Shown piece by piece: positions 17,391 through 25,266 of a stretch of DNA of 48,369 nt. Below the pieces are notes generated by a model. That model saw only the letters and a program-made list of their open reading frames with translations. It was not told the origin of the DNA and did no database searches. The DNA lies in assembly GCA_945861385.1 (NCBI GenBank), contig CAMAUI010000021.1:1-48369 (forward strand), in the 5' to 3' direction. Both the position numbers and the translations under genes were made by a program. The DNA comes from Prosthecobacter debontii (GTDB lineage: Bacteria > Verrucomicrobiota > Verrucomicrobiia > Chthoniobacterales > Chthoniobacteraceae). Positions within the stretch are counted from its first letter, which is position 1; every line of letters starts with the position of its first letter.

Positions 17391-17917
17391 ACCACTCCGC
17401 AAAAGTGATCCGCCTCCGCTTCGCGATCGCGGGCGCGCCAGGGGCGGGAAAGGCGACGCTGCTCTCAAGGATTCACGCCCTCCTTCCGCCGGTGCGGCGC
17501 CACGATATTTTCGTGCAGGCGCACGGGGCTGACCAAATCGCCAGTTTTGATTTTTCCCCACCAAACCTCATTCCGCTTGGCGAACACCTGGCCTCCGCCA
17601 CCCTCTGCACCGCGCCGGGACGGGTTGCGGATCCCGCGGTCTGGATGCGCGTTTTCGCCGGGGTGGATGCGCTCCTGTTTGTCGCGGACAGCAGGCCCGC
17701 GCGCCTCGACGACAACCTCGCTGCGATTCGCGAGGTCGCATCGCGGCGCCAGCTTGCCGATGTGCCCGTGGTGTTTTTCCACAGCAAGACGGACCTTCCA
17801 GGAGCGATGCCCGTCGCGGAACTTGCGCGGGCGATCAATCCGATTGGCGCACCATTCACCACAGACCCCGGCGCTGCGCTGACCGCCCTCGTGGGCGCGG
17901 GCTTCGCCGCGGCGTAG
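17378..17917 (+). CDS. MglA-like small GTPase with degenerate motifs
   Basis: A 179-residue Ras-superfamily protein resembling MglA, the polarity GTPase of gliding and twitching bacteria. With the GTG at 17378 the N-terminus aligns residue by residue with MglA. The family pattern is recognisable: P-loop GAPGAGKA (19-26), FDFSP (57-61), TAPGR (78-82), GVDALLFVADS (95-105), KTDLP (137-141), and PV.EL....NP.G.P near the end. Key positions differ. The P-loop Ser/Thr that contacts magnesium is A26, the G4 asparagine is S136, and the PGQ glutamine is R82, so nucleotide binding or hydrolysis may be altered. Context with a GspE/PilB ATPase suits a pilus or secretion regulator. An alternative start is GTG 17405. 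Confidence 0.75.
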   Translation: MPVLDHSAKVIRLRFAIAGAPGAGKATLLSRIHALLPPVRRHDIFVQAHGADQIASFDFSPPNLIPLGEHLASATLCTAPGRVADPAVWMRVFAGVDALLFVADSRPARLDDNLAAIREVASRRQLADVPVVFFHSKTDLPGAMPVAELARAINPIGAPFTTDPGAALTALVGAGFAAA

Positions 17918-17929
17918 CTGACACCCGCC

Positions 17930-19093
17930 TCACTCGAACAGCGCAATGCTCGCGGTGTAGCCGTGGACAAAATTCCTGCCGCCGACCGGCCCGATCTCGC
18001 CGTTGCAAAAGCAGCCCGCGCTCGGGTGCGGCGAGAAGGAATCTGCGATCACCGCGGCATCATGGTTCGGGGCTCCGAATAGCATCCGGCCCCGGCCGCC
18101 ACACGAGAAGACCAGCGACGCAAACGGCTTCACCTCCTTCGCGGCCATCCGCTTCGCCATAAATTGCAAATCCTCGTCCGCCGCCTTCGCGTCGCGCAAC
18201 TGCCACTGCACTGTCTGGCCCACGCGCGGCATCGCCCCCACCGCGACGCCGCCGCTGCTCTCATCCGCGCCGAGGATGTTGCGGATCAGGAAATCGCCGC
18301 GATGAAACTCCTCGATGTCCTCCCGGATCGCGAGGCCCGCAAAGAGATTGCCCCTGGCGCGCTGCTTCTCCCGGTCGCTGAGCGACTGGAACGCCTCGTC
18401 GAGCACCTTGAACGCCGGCCGCGCCCCGAGGGACTGGATGATATTTTGCTCAACGGCAGTCACGGGCAGCGGATCACCGATGGGCCGGCAGCCCTGGCTG
18501 ACCAGCGTGTGGATTTTCACCCCGCCCTGAAAACCGAGCGCGACACCCCCGCCAGCGATGAGTTCCCGATCCCGAAAAACAAAAGTGTCCCCGCCGTCGC
18601 TGCCCCCGCTTGCCAGTCCGCCAAAGCAAGGCGTGCCGGGGAACGCCTCGGTCCACGCGGCCAGCCACGGCTCGATCGGAACACTGTTGGGATCGGCGAG
18701 CAGCAGCCACGCCTCGCTGGCCGCCGTGCCGCTGGTCTCCCGCCATCCGGTGCCGTCATCCAGCGCGGGTGTGCCGCCTTCGCTCAGCGTGAAAGGGTGA
18801 AGCGTCGTCCCGGGAAGATGCATGAGCAGCAGCGAAAAACCGCGTGCGTTCTCGGTCTCGAGCCCCGTGCCGATGAGGCCGGAGCCACTGCACCCGACGA
18901 TGACCGGGATGTGCGCATGGAGCTGAAGCGCTTCGAGAAAATCCGGCAGGTGATCGCGATAATCTGCCGAGCAAAAGACCACCCCGCACGACACACGCCC
19001 GCCGATCTCGGCCAGCGCCGAGCGCGCAGTGTCCGTGACGAGAGGATCGGAATAATCCGCAAGGACGAGTCGCGACACAGCGGCATTTGGCAT
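17930..19093 (-). CDS. FIST-domain sensory protein
   Basis: A 387-residue protein with FIST-N (about 30-220) followed by FIST-C (about 220-365), the tandem described for a family of predicted small-molecule sensors. The pattern includes VIVGCSGSGLIGTG near residues 85-98, AWTEAFPGTPCFGGLASGG in the middle, and a C-terminal stretch with LVFSCGGRGRMLFG and an F.NGEIGPVGG-type ending. FIST domains are often fused to kinase, methyl-accepting or GGDEF outputs; here there is no output domain, membrane segment or signal peptide, so it would have to act through a partner. It converges on the MglA-like gene with a 12-base gap and diverges from the nuclease gene. Confidence 0.88.
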   Translation of the reverse strand: MPNAAVSRLVLADYSDPLVTDTARSALAEIGGRVSCGVVFCSADYRDHLPDFLEALQLHAHIPVIVGCSGSGLIGTGLETENARGFSLLLMHLPGTTLHPFTLSEGGTPALDDGTGWRETSGTAASEAWLLLADPNSVPIEPWLAAWTEAFPGTPCFGGLASGGSDGGDTFVFRDRELIAGGGVALGFQGGVKIHTLVSQGCRPIGDPLPVTAVEQNIIQSLGARPAFKVLDEAFQSLSDREKQRARGNLFAGLAIREDIEEFHRGDFLIRNILGADESSGGVAVGAMPRVGQTVQWQLRDAKAADEDLQFMAKRMAAKEVKPFASLVFSCGGRGRMLFGAPNHDAAVIADSFSPHPSAGCFCNGEIGPVGGRNFVHGYTASIALFE

Positions 19094-19304
19094 GCACGCT
19101 TATTAGCGCAATGCACGGTTTTGGGAAGCGCAGTGATTTGAGTGCCGCCGCCGTGGAGGAGGGCGCGGGATCAGCAGGGCTGGATTGCGAAACAGCCACG
19201 GATGGGAGCACAGGGAGCGTCAGCCAGGCAACCGGGGCGGACACTTTGGGAGAAATGCGGATGGCTTGAGTCTGTTCACGCAATCAATAGAACCATGCAT
19301 TCAG

Positions 19305-20123
19305 ATGGCACGCCGAAGGAAAAAGGACGACTCATTCGATGATCTCTGCGGGTTTTTCTTTCGTGTTCCAGCGTGGATATGTGTGCCCCTCGCCCTCGTC
19401 GCGTTTGGGATGATTCAGGCAGTCGCCTTGGTTGTTTCTGCTAGTCCCATGCTCAAGCCGTTGGCACCGCTTGTAGAAATCTTTGCCGTAATTGTGCCCT
19501 TCGGGATCCTCATTGCAGGGCTGAGAGCGGCGATCAACAAGGCAAGGCGTCGGCAACTTTATGATACGCAGGTGAACATTGAATCGGTGCGCGCGCTCAG
19601 TTGGCGTGAGTTTGAAATGCTGGTCGGCGAAGCGTATCGTCGCCAAGGATACGCAGTGACAGAAACGGGAGGCGGTGGTGCTGACGGTGGCATTGACCTT
19701 GTTTTGTGCCGCTCCAAGGAGCGGACATTGGTTCAATGCAAGCAATGGAGGGTTTACAAAGTCGGTGTTGGACCAGTGCGTGAGCTTTTCGGCGTATTGA
19801 TGGCCGAAGGAGCAGACCGGGCAATTTTTGTCACCAGTGGAGTGTACACGCAGGAGGCGAGAAATTTCGCCAGCGGCAAGCCCGTGATATTGATTGACGG
19901 CGAACAACTCTGCCAACTGATCGCGCCGGCTTACACGGTTCGAAATGGACAGCCTGCGCAGGGGATCGGTGTGGAAACCGAAACCGAGAATCCCGGCACA
20001 TGTCCACTTTGCGGAAGTCCGATGTTACTGAGAACCGCGAAACGAGGACACGCTTCCGGTTCGCGATTCTGGGAGTGCTCCGCATATCCCAAATGCAAAG
20101 GCACCCGATCCCATTTCCAGTGA
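19305..20123 (+). CDS. Membrane-anchored Mrr-type restriction endonuclease with zinc finger
   Basis: A 272-residue predicted nuclease. Two hydrophobic segments (about 18-42 and 48-70) are followed by a basic stretch and an Mrr_cat/PD-(D/E)XK domain (about 85-190). The catalytic signature is visible as D131 in GGGADGGID and the Q144-C145-K146 (QxK) variant. The C-terminus carries a topoisomerase-type C4 zinc finger, CPLC...WECSAYPKC. Mrr-like proteins cleave foreign or modified DNA, and the membrane anchor suggests action at the site of DNA entry; that is inference. No methyltransferase or specificity subunit lies nearby, so it is not a classical restriction-modification pair. I chose ATG 19305 (MARRRKKDDS); the extension to 19185 has no conserved character. 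Confidence 0.88.
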   Translation: MARRRKKDDSFDDLCGFFFRVPAWICVPLALVAFGMIQAVALVVSASPMLKPLAPLVEIFAVIVPFGILIAGLRAAINKARRRQLYDTQVNIESVRALSWREFEMLVGEAYRRQGYAVTETGGGGADGGIDLVLCRSKERTLVQCKQWRVYKVGVGPVRELFGVLMAEGADRAIFVTSGVYTQEARNFASGKPVILIDGEQLCQLIAPAYTVRNGQPAQGIGVETETENPGTCPLCGSPMLLRTAKRGHASGSRFWECSAYPKCKGTRSHFQ

Positions 20124-20305
20124 ATCGGACGTGGCAGGTGCTGCGAAAAACGCTCTCCGTTTCCCTTGGCGTGCAGAGTACTCCCGCATTTCCAGAGTGG
20201 ATCCGTGTGGGCTGCGCTCGCGGCCGCGGTTTCCGTCACTTCCGTCGGGCTGGATAACTTACACTTTTGCTCGACCGTGATTTTTTCTCCGCTGAGAGTT
20301 CCAGC

Positions 20306-20620
20306 GTGCTGAAACTCATCGCACTCGCCAGCAAGGGAATCCTCCGCGACATGCAGACGCGGCGGCGCTTCATGTTTTGGGTGATGCTTGCCGCGATGGT
20401 GATGCTGTTTTTTGGGAGCATGTCCCTGAGCGATCGCTGGGCCCGCGAGCATCCGTGGCTGTATCTCGGGTACTGGTTCATTTGCGGCTGGCTGGCGCTC
20501 ACCGGGATGATGCTTGCTCTTTTCGACCTGCTCCTCATTCGCGCGGCGCACCGTGCGGCGCGGCGGAAAATCGCGAAGGAGATTCTCGAGGAGCAGATCA
20601 AACACGAGCGGCGCGAATGA
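20306..20620 (+). CDS. Small two-helix membrane protein upstream of dgt
   Basis: A 104-residue protein of unknown function. Two hydrophobic helices (FMFWVMLAAMVMLFF and YWFICGWLALTGMMLALFDLLL) frame a short loop. A highly charged C-terminal helix (RRKIAKEILEEQIKHERRE) should lie in the cytoplasm. The start is a GTG at 20306, preceded by TGAGAG as a modest ribosome-binding site; TTG 20267 and ATG 20351 are alternatives. Its stop overlaps the dgt start (ATGA), so the two are translationally coupled. A link to nucleotide metabolism is suggested only by that overlap. Confidence 0.75.
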   Translation: MLKLIALASKGILRDMQTRRRFMFWVMLAAMVMLFFGSMSLSDRWAREHPWLYLGYWFICGWLALTGMMLALFDLLLIRAAHRAARRKIAKEILEEQIKHERRE

Positions 20621-21786
20621 TCCGGACGCGCGAGCAGCTTGAACTCCAGGAGCGCGCGGTGCTCGCGCCATGCGCGCAGAAGAGCGGCGACAGCATCGGT
20701 CGCGCGCACCCGGAGCCGCGGCATCCGCATCGCACGGAATACCAGCGGGACCGCGCGCGGATCATCCACAGCCGTGCTTTCCGGCGGCTGGAGTACAAGA
20801 CGCAGGTATTCCTGAACGGCACCGGGGATCATCTGCGCACGCGTCTCACGCATACGTTCGAGGTCGCGAACGTGACGCGGGCAATCGCCCGTTCGCTGGC
20901 GCTGAATGAGGATCTCGCCGAGGCCATCGCGCTCGCGCACGATCTCGGGCATCCGCCGTTCGGGCATAGCGGGGAGGAGACGCTCGATGTGCTGATGCGC
21001 GGTCACGGCGGGTTCGATCACAATGCGCAGAGCCTGCGGATTGTGGATGTGGTGGAATCACGCTACCCGGAATTTCCCGGCCTGAATCTCTCCCACGAGG
21101 TGCGCGAAGGCTTGCAGAAACACGCGAAGTTTTACGAGGACGCGGGAGGCGCCTATTCGCAGCCGTCGCTGGAGGCGCAGATCGCGAATCTTGCGGATGA
21201 GATCACGTATTACAGCCACGACCTCGACGACGGGCTGGACTTCAAGCTGCTCGACCTTGAGCAGCTCGAGTCGCTGGCCGCATGGACTGAAGCGGCGGCG
21301 GAGGTGCGGCGTCATTTTCCGAAGCTGAAGGGAAGGGACTTCCGTGCCTACGTCATCCGATGCATCATTGACCGGCAGGTGGCTGACGTGGTGGCGACGA
21401 GCGCGGCGCTCATCACCAAGGCCGGGGTGAAATCCGTGGCGGACGTGCGCCAGTATCCCAAGCCGTTGATCGCTTACAGCCGGCCGTTGTTGAAGGCGAA
21501 CCAGCAGCTCCGGCGCTTCCTTTACAAGAATCTCTACTACCATCCGCGCGTCGCGGACGCGAACCAGCACGCGTGCGTGATGCTGGGCGATGTCTTCAAG
21601 GCCTACTTGAAGGATCCGCGGCTGCTTGGCCGCAGCACGTCCAGCCGCGTGGAGAAGGACGGCATCCACCGCACGGTGTGCGACTACATTTCGGGGATGA
21701 CCGACCGCTATTTGCTCGATGAACACGCGCGACTTTTTCCAGAGGGCGCGAAAGGCGCGCTTGCGGCTGCGCGGCTGCGCGGCTAA
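20617..21786 (+). CDS. dgt: Deoxyguanosinetriphosphate triphosphohydrolase (dNTPase)
   Basis: An HD-domain dNTP triphosphohydrolase that cleaves dNTPs to the nucleoside plus tripolyphosphate and so controls dNTP pools. The metal-binding HD set is clear: H79 in LTHTFEV and H108-D109 in ALAHDLGHPPFGHSGE. The N-terminal block SRAFRRLEYKTQVF is family-typical. At 389 residues it matches the shorter type of Dgt rather than the 505-residue E. coli enzyme. I placed the start at ATG 20617, which overlaps the stop of the small membrane protein gene. It heads a run of same-strand genes ending at 22694. In the same genome segment thyA (43.1 kb) also acts in dNTP supply, but the two are not linked. Confidence 0.95.
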   Translation: MIRTREQLELQERAVLAPCAQKSGDSIGRAHPEPRHPHRTEYQRDRARIIHSRAFRRLEYKTQVFLNGTGDHLRTRLTHTFEVANVTRAIARSLALNEDLAEAIALAHDLGHPPFGHSGEETLDVLMRGHGGFDHNAQSLRIVDVVESRYPEFPGLNLSHEVREGLQKHAKFYEDAGGAYSQPSLEAQIANLADEITYYSHDLDDGLDFKLLDLEQLESLAAWTEAAAEVRRHFPKLKGRDFRAYVIRCIIDRQVADVVATSAALITKAGVKSVADVRQYPKPLIAYSRPLLKANQQLRRFLYKNLYYHPRVADANQHACVMLGDVFKAYLKDPRLLGRSTSSRVEKDGIHRTVCDYISGMTDRYLLDEHARLFPEGAKGALAAARLRG

Positions 21787-21798
21787 TCCCACGCCCTT

Positions 21799-22323
21799 AT
21801 GAAACGACTCGCAGCTCTTGCATTCCTTCTCGCCGCCGCCGTCTCGCTCGATGCGGAGGACGCAAAGATTTCCGTGAGCGCATTCTCCTTCTCGCGGCCG
21901 GAGGGCTGGAAAAAAGTCGAGCCGAAGTCCGCGATGCGGAAGGCGCAGCTCGAAGTGCCGGGGAAAGATGGCGGCAAGGTGGGGGAGGTGACCTTTTTCT
22001 TCTTCGGCGGCGGACAGGGCGGCGATGTGCAGGCGAACGTGACGCGCTGGCTCGCGCAGTTCAGCGGCGGCAAGGATGTGCAGAAGGTCGAGCCGCAGGA
22101 GATTGCGGGAGTGAAAGTCACGCTTGTCTCGACGGAGGGCACGATGAAGGCGAGCCCGTTCGCGGGGATTCCGGAGGATCAGGCGGACTTCGCGCTGCTC
22201 GGGGCAATCATGGAGCACGCGGAGGGGCCGGTGTTCATCAAGATGACGGGGCCTGCTGCGCTGGTGAAGAGTTCGCGTGAGACTTTCCTCGGGATGGTGA
22301 AGAGCGTGACGGGGGGAAAGTGA
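21799..22323 (+). CDS. Exported hypothetical protein
   Basis: A 174-residue protein with a convincing signal peptide (MKRLAALAFLLAAAVSLDAE). The mature part is a small alpha/beta domain with a glycine-rich turn (FFFFGGGQGG, about residues 70-79), and it ends in a helix with VKSSRETFLGMVKSV. It resembles conserved hypothetical proteins of Verrucomicrobiota and Planctomycetota that begin SFSRPEGWK-like after the signal. I can name no function. It follows dgt by 12 bases and nearly abuts the next gene, so it belongs to the same transcription unit. Confidence 0.8.
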   Translation: MKRLAALAFLLAAAVSLDAEDAKISVSAFSFSRPEGWKKVEPKSAMRKAQLEVPGKDGGKVGEVTFFFFGGGQGGDVQANVTRWLAQFSGGKDVQKVEPQEIAGVKVTLVSTEGTMKASPFAGIPEDQADFALLGAIMEHAEGPVFIKMTGPAALVKSSRETFLGMVKSVTGGK

Positions 22324-22325
22324 GC

Positions 22326-22694
22326 ATGTCGGCCGCATTTTACGTCAGTTCGCTGATCGAGATCCTCCATTACATCACCGACGACCTGCTCCAATGCGAT
22401 GCGGGGACGACGCTCGGCGAGCTGTTCAGCGATGATTTCGACGACCTGGATTTCGAGCTGGCGCTCACGTGTTTCGAGGCCACGCACAAGCTCGCGTTCA
22501 AGGAGTCGGTGTGGAAGACGGATCTTGAGGGCTTCGAGGAACTGACGCTGGAGGAATTCGTGGAACAGAACCTGAATCCGAAGGAGCAGACTGATCCGCT
22601 CTTCGTTACGAAGCGGTTCCTTTTCTACGAGAAAAGCCTCACCGATGGGCTGCGAGAGGAATACGAGGGGCCGCCGCGGGAGGATGCGGAGTAG
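22326..22694 (+). CDS. Small acidic hypothetical protein
   Basis: A 122-residue, strongly acidic cytoplasmic protein (many Asp/Glu, for example FSDDFDDLDFELAL) with no recognised family. A GGGGGGA stretch at 22311-22317 lies 8 bases before ATG 22326. This is one of the few good Shine-Dalgarno candidates in the window and it decides the start over the GTG at 22320. The gene begins two bases after the preceding stop, at the end of the dgt unit. Its composition is that of a small protein-interaction or regulatory protein, but that is a guess. Confidence 0.7.
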   Translation: MSAAFYVSSLIEILHYITDDLLQCDAGTTLGELFSDDFDDLDFELALTCFEATHKLAFKESVWKTDLEGFEELTLEEFVEQNLNPKEQTDPLFVTKRFLFYEKSLTDGLREEYEGPPREDAE

Positions 22695-22738
22695 TGGATT
22701 TGCTGTCCGCAGTGGCGGGAATGATCGGGAAGGAGCGG

Positions 22739-23857
22739 CTACGCTTTCGCGAGCCGGCGAAAGCGGAATGCGCCGATGGCGATGAAGATGATGTTTGGGA
22801 GCCACACGAGTAACTCGGGGTGAAGCTTCGGGCGCCCGCGGGCCATGTCGGCCAGGAAGAAGAACAGGTAGTAGATGAGGCCGATCACGAGGGAGATCGC
22901 GAAGCCGACGGACGTTTCCTTGCGCTGCGCGGTGATGGCGAGCGGGACGGCGAGGAGCGCAAATGCAATGGTGGCGAGGGCGTTTGAGACACGCTTGTTC
23001 AGTTCCACCCGGGCTTCCGATTGTTCGGTATCGAGCAGTTGCCCGATCGCCATCGTGCCGACACCGCCAATCTTTTTCTTCTTTTCGTAAAGTTCCTTGA
23101 GGGAAATCGCGACGCTGCCTTCCTTGATGGTGATGCCGGGTCTCACGCGAAAAATATCATCCGGGTGCTTTTCGTCGCGCTGCTCGTAGCGGCCGGACAG
23201 CAGGCGGAGGACGATCTGCATCTCATCCTCCTCGGTGCCGTTGGGTCGCCTGACTTTTACTTTCTCCAGCGCGAGGGAGCCTTCGCGCGCAAACATCACG
23301 CTTTTCAGGCTGTTGTCCTCGGCCACTTCATAGACGTGGAGGTTGCGGAGTTTGTTGCCCGAGCTTTCGTCCACGTAGATTCTCCGGCCGGGGAATGCAT
23401 CAATGACGCGATTGCTGCCAAACATCGCGAGCGGATTGCTCGTGGCGATGTTGAAAAGCGCGTCCCTCATGTCGCGCTGTGCGCGGGGTGCGACCTCGAG
23501 GTTGATCCAAAGGCAGATCGCTGTGAAAACCAGCGCCAGTCCCCATACCGGCAGGCATGCGCGGTGGATGCTCACGCCATTCGAGCGAAGCGCGGTGAGT
23601 TCGTTCTCGGCGGACATGCGTCCGAAGACCAGCAGCACGGAGGTGAGGAAGCCCCACGGAAGCGTGAACGTCAGCGAGAACGGGAGGACGTAGGCGATGA
23701 AGCTCATGATGAGGCTCGCCGGCGCGTTCTGGTTCACGAGCAGGTCGAGCAACTTCTTGAAAACATTGCCCAGCACGAGAACAACGCTCAGCACAACGAT
23801 GGCGAAGATCGCTGTAACGAGGAGCTGCCGGGAGATGTATCGGTCAAGGATGCGCAC
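22739..23857 (-). CDS. LptF/LptG-family lipopolysaccharide export permease
   Basis: An inner-membrane permease of the YjgP/YjgQ (LptF/LptG) family, which with the LptB ATPase lifts lipopolysaccharide toward the outer membrane. The topology fits: three N-terminal membrane helices, a large extracytoplasmic beta domain (about 130-270), and three C-terminal helices. The family motif after helix 2 is clear (SAENELTALRSNGVS). The start I chose, GTG 23857, gives MRILDRYISRQLL, the typical N-terminus of this family; a GTG three codons upstream at 23866 is possible. Only one such gene is in the window, although LptF and LptG normally work as a pair, so the other must be elsewhere. Confidence 0.92.
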   Translation of the reverse strand: MRILDRYISRQLLVTAIFAIVVLSVVLVLGNVFKKLLDLLVNQNAPASLIMSFIAYVLPFSLTFTLPWGFLTSVLLVFGRMSAENELTALRSNGVSIHRACLPVWGLALVFTAICLWINLEVAPRAQRDMRDALFNIATSNPLAMFGSNRVIDAFPGRRIYVDESSGNKLRNLHVYEVAEDNSLKSVMFAREGSLALEKVKVRRPNGTEEDEMQIVLRLLSGRYEQRDEKHPDDIFRVRPGITIKEGSVAISLKELYEKKKKIGGVGTMAIGQLLDTEQSEARVELNKRVSNALATIAFALLAVPLAITAQRKETSVGFAISLVIGLIYYLFFFLADMARGRPKLHPELLVWLPNIIFIAIGAFRFRRLAKA

Positions 23858-23907
23858 GCCGCGCACCCTGCCCGCTGGCGAGTTCTGATTGCAAGGCCGC
23901 GATACTC

Positions 23908-25164
23908 CTATCCCTTCCAGTAGTCCGGAAGGCCCTTCTTCGTCTCGCGGAGAATTTCCAGGATCGCTGTGCGGTCCGCGGCGGGGAGTTTCTCAAATTG
24001 TGCGTCCTGATTTTTTCCGGTGAGGATCTCGTGGAGTTTTTTGAGCAACACTTCCTTGATTGGCGGAGCCATCGCATCAAACGCTGGCGAATAAATGAGA
24101 AAGGAGCACGGGTGCTTGAACATCCGCGTCTTGAAATCGAGGTCGCGGAGCGAGCGGCCTTTGCTGTCGCGAATGGCACCGGCGGTGAACGCCTTCGCGA
24201 AATCCGGACTGCCCTCGATCGGTTGCGCCAGCGGCTGCTCCTCGGTGAAAAGAAGGTAGCGCAGAAATGCATCCACCTGCGAACGCATGTAGCGGATGTG
24301 GCCGTAGGCGGCGAGCATCATGCGCGCCTCGATGTTCAGGCGTGCGATGTAGTTGTGCATGTGGACCTGATGCTCAAGGATCATCAGCGCGCCTATGTCG
24401 CTGCCGCGCGCGATGTATTTGTCCTGGTCAAAGAACTGCGCGAGGTCCGTCAGGTTGCCCCGGAAATTAGGCTCACGCTTGAACTTCCCGAGATCCTCCG
24501 GCCCGATGAGGTTGCCCCGGTGAAACTGGCTGCCGTGCCTGCCGGTCACATACCATCCAGCCCAGCGATCCTTGAGCGGGGAGCATTGAGTGATGTCGCG
24601 GATTTCCTCGAGTCCGATGAGTTCGCCGTCCTTTTCCGTGGGGACGCTCCGCACAAAGTGGCCGGGCACGCCGAGGGACCGCTGGCCGCCGTGGCAGGAA
24701 AGGCAGTCGGCGCTGCGGGTGAACTTCGGCTTCCGCACTTTTTCCTGTTCAAGAAAGTAGAAGGTCCCGCCGATCTGCGGATCCACGGATGAGATTTCCA
24801 TGACGGGTGCGCCGGGGATGTAGCCGAGATAGACGTCGTCGTTGAAGTAGATCGAGCGCGGGTTGTCGGGGGAGATGGCTTTCCGCTGGAGCGAGGTTTT
24901 CGAGAACACAAGCATCTGCGAGGAGCGCGGGATGCGGAAGGCGTCGAGAAGGGCAGGGAGGTAGCCGAATTTTTCATCCCACGCGAGCGTCACTTCGCCC
25001 GCAGCGATCTTCGCCTGCAACGCCGACACTGGATCGGCCGGCTTCGCGGTGCTGTAATTGATGGGCTCGTGATCGTACTCGAGAGGATGGTCGGATCCCT
25101 GGAAGTCCTCAGCGGTCGCAGTTGAGAGCAAGGCGGCGATGGCGAACACAGCGGAAGTTTTCAT
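23908..25164 (-). CDS. Exported protein with a single c-type haem motif
   Basis: A 418-residue exported protein. The ATG at 25164 opens a signal peptide (MKTSAVFAIAALLSTATA). One haem-binding motif is present, C154-L-S-C157-H158, within an otherwise non-cytochrome sequence, and a histidine-rich helix (LEHQVHMHNYIARLNIEARM) lies about 100 residues later and could supply an axial ligand. It resembles verrucomicrobial/planctomycete exported proteins annotated only as cytochrome c domain proteins. It lies 50 bases upstream of the permease gene in the same direction and downstream of a DUF1080 gene, so a shared transcript is possible. No reaction can be assigned. Confidence 0.78.
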   Translation of the reverse strand: MKTSAVFAIAALLSTATAEDFQGSDHPLEYDHEPINYSTAKPADPVSALQAKIAAGEVTLAWDEKFGYLPALLDAFRIPRSSQMLVFSKTSLQRKAISPDNPRSIYFNDDVYLGYIPGAPVMEISSVDPQIGGTFYFLEQEKVRKPKFTRSADCLSCHGGQRSLGVPGHFVRSVPTEKDGELIGLEEIRDITQCSPLKDRWAGWYVTGRHGSQFHRGNLIGPEDLGKFKREPNFRGNLTDLAQFFDQDKYIARGSDIGALMILEHQVHMHNYIARLNIEARMMLAAYGHIRYMRSQVDAFLRYLLFTEEQPLAQPIEGSPDFAKAFTAGAIRDSKGRSLRDLDFKTRMFKHPCSFLIYSPAFDAMAPPIKEVLLKKLHEILTGKNQDAQFEKLPAADRTAILEILRETKKGLPDYWKG

Positions 25165-25266
25165 GTGGGACAGATAATCAGGCCCGATGCCCGCGCGTGA
25201 GGGCGGTATTGGTGGAAAATGCACCGAAATTGGCGCGCACGGCGTCGCGGCAACGTGGCCGGGGTG

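Noticed and set aside
19305..20123. Complete restriction-modification system
   Set aside because: No methyltransferase or specificity gene is found near the Mrr-type nuclease.
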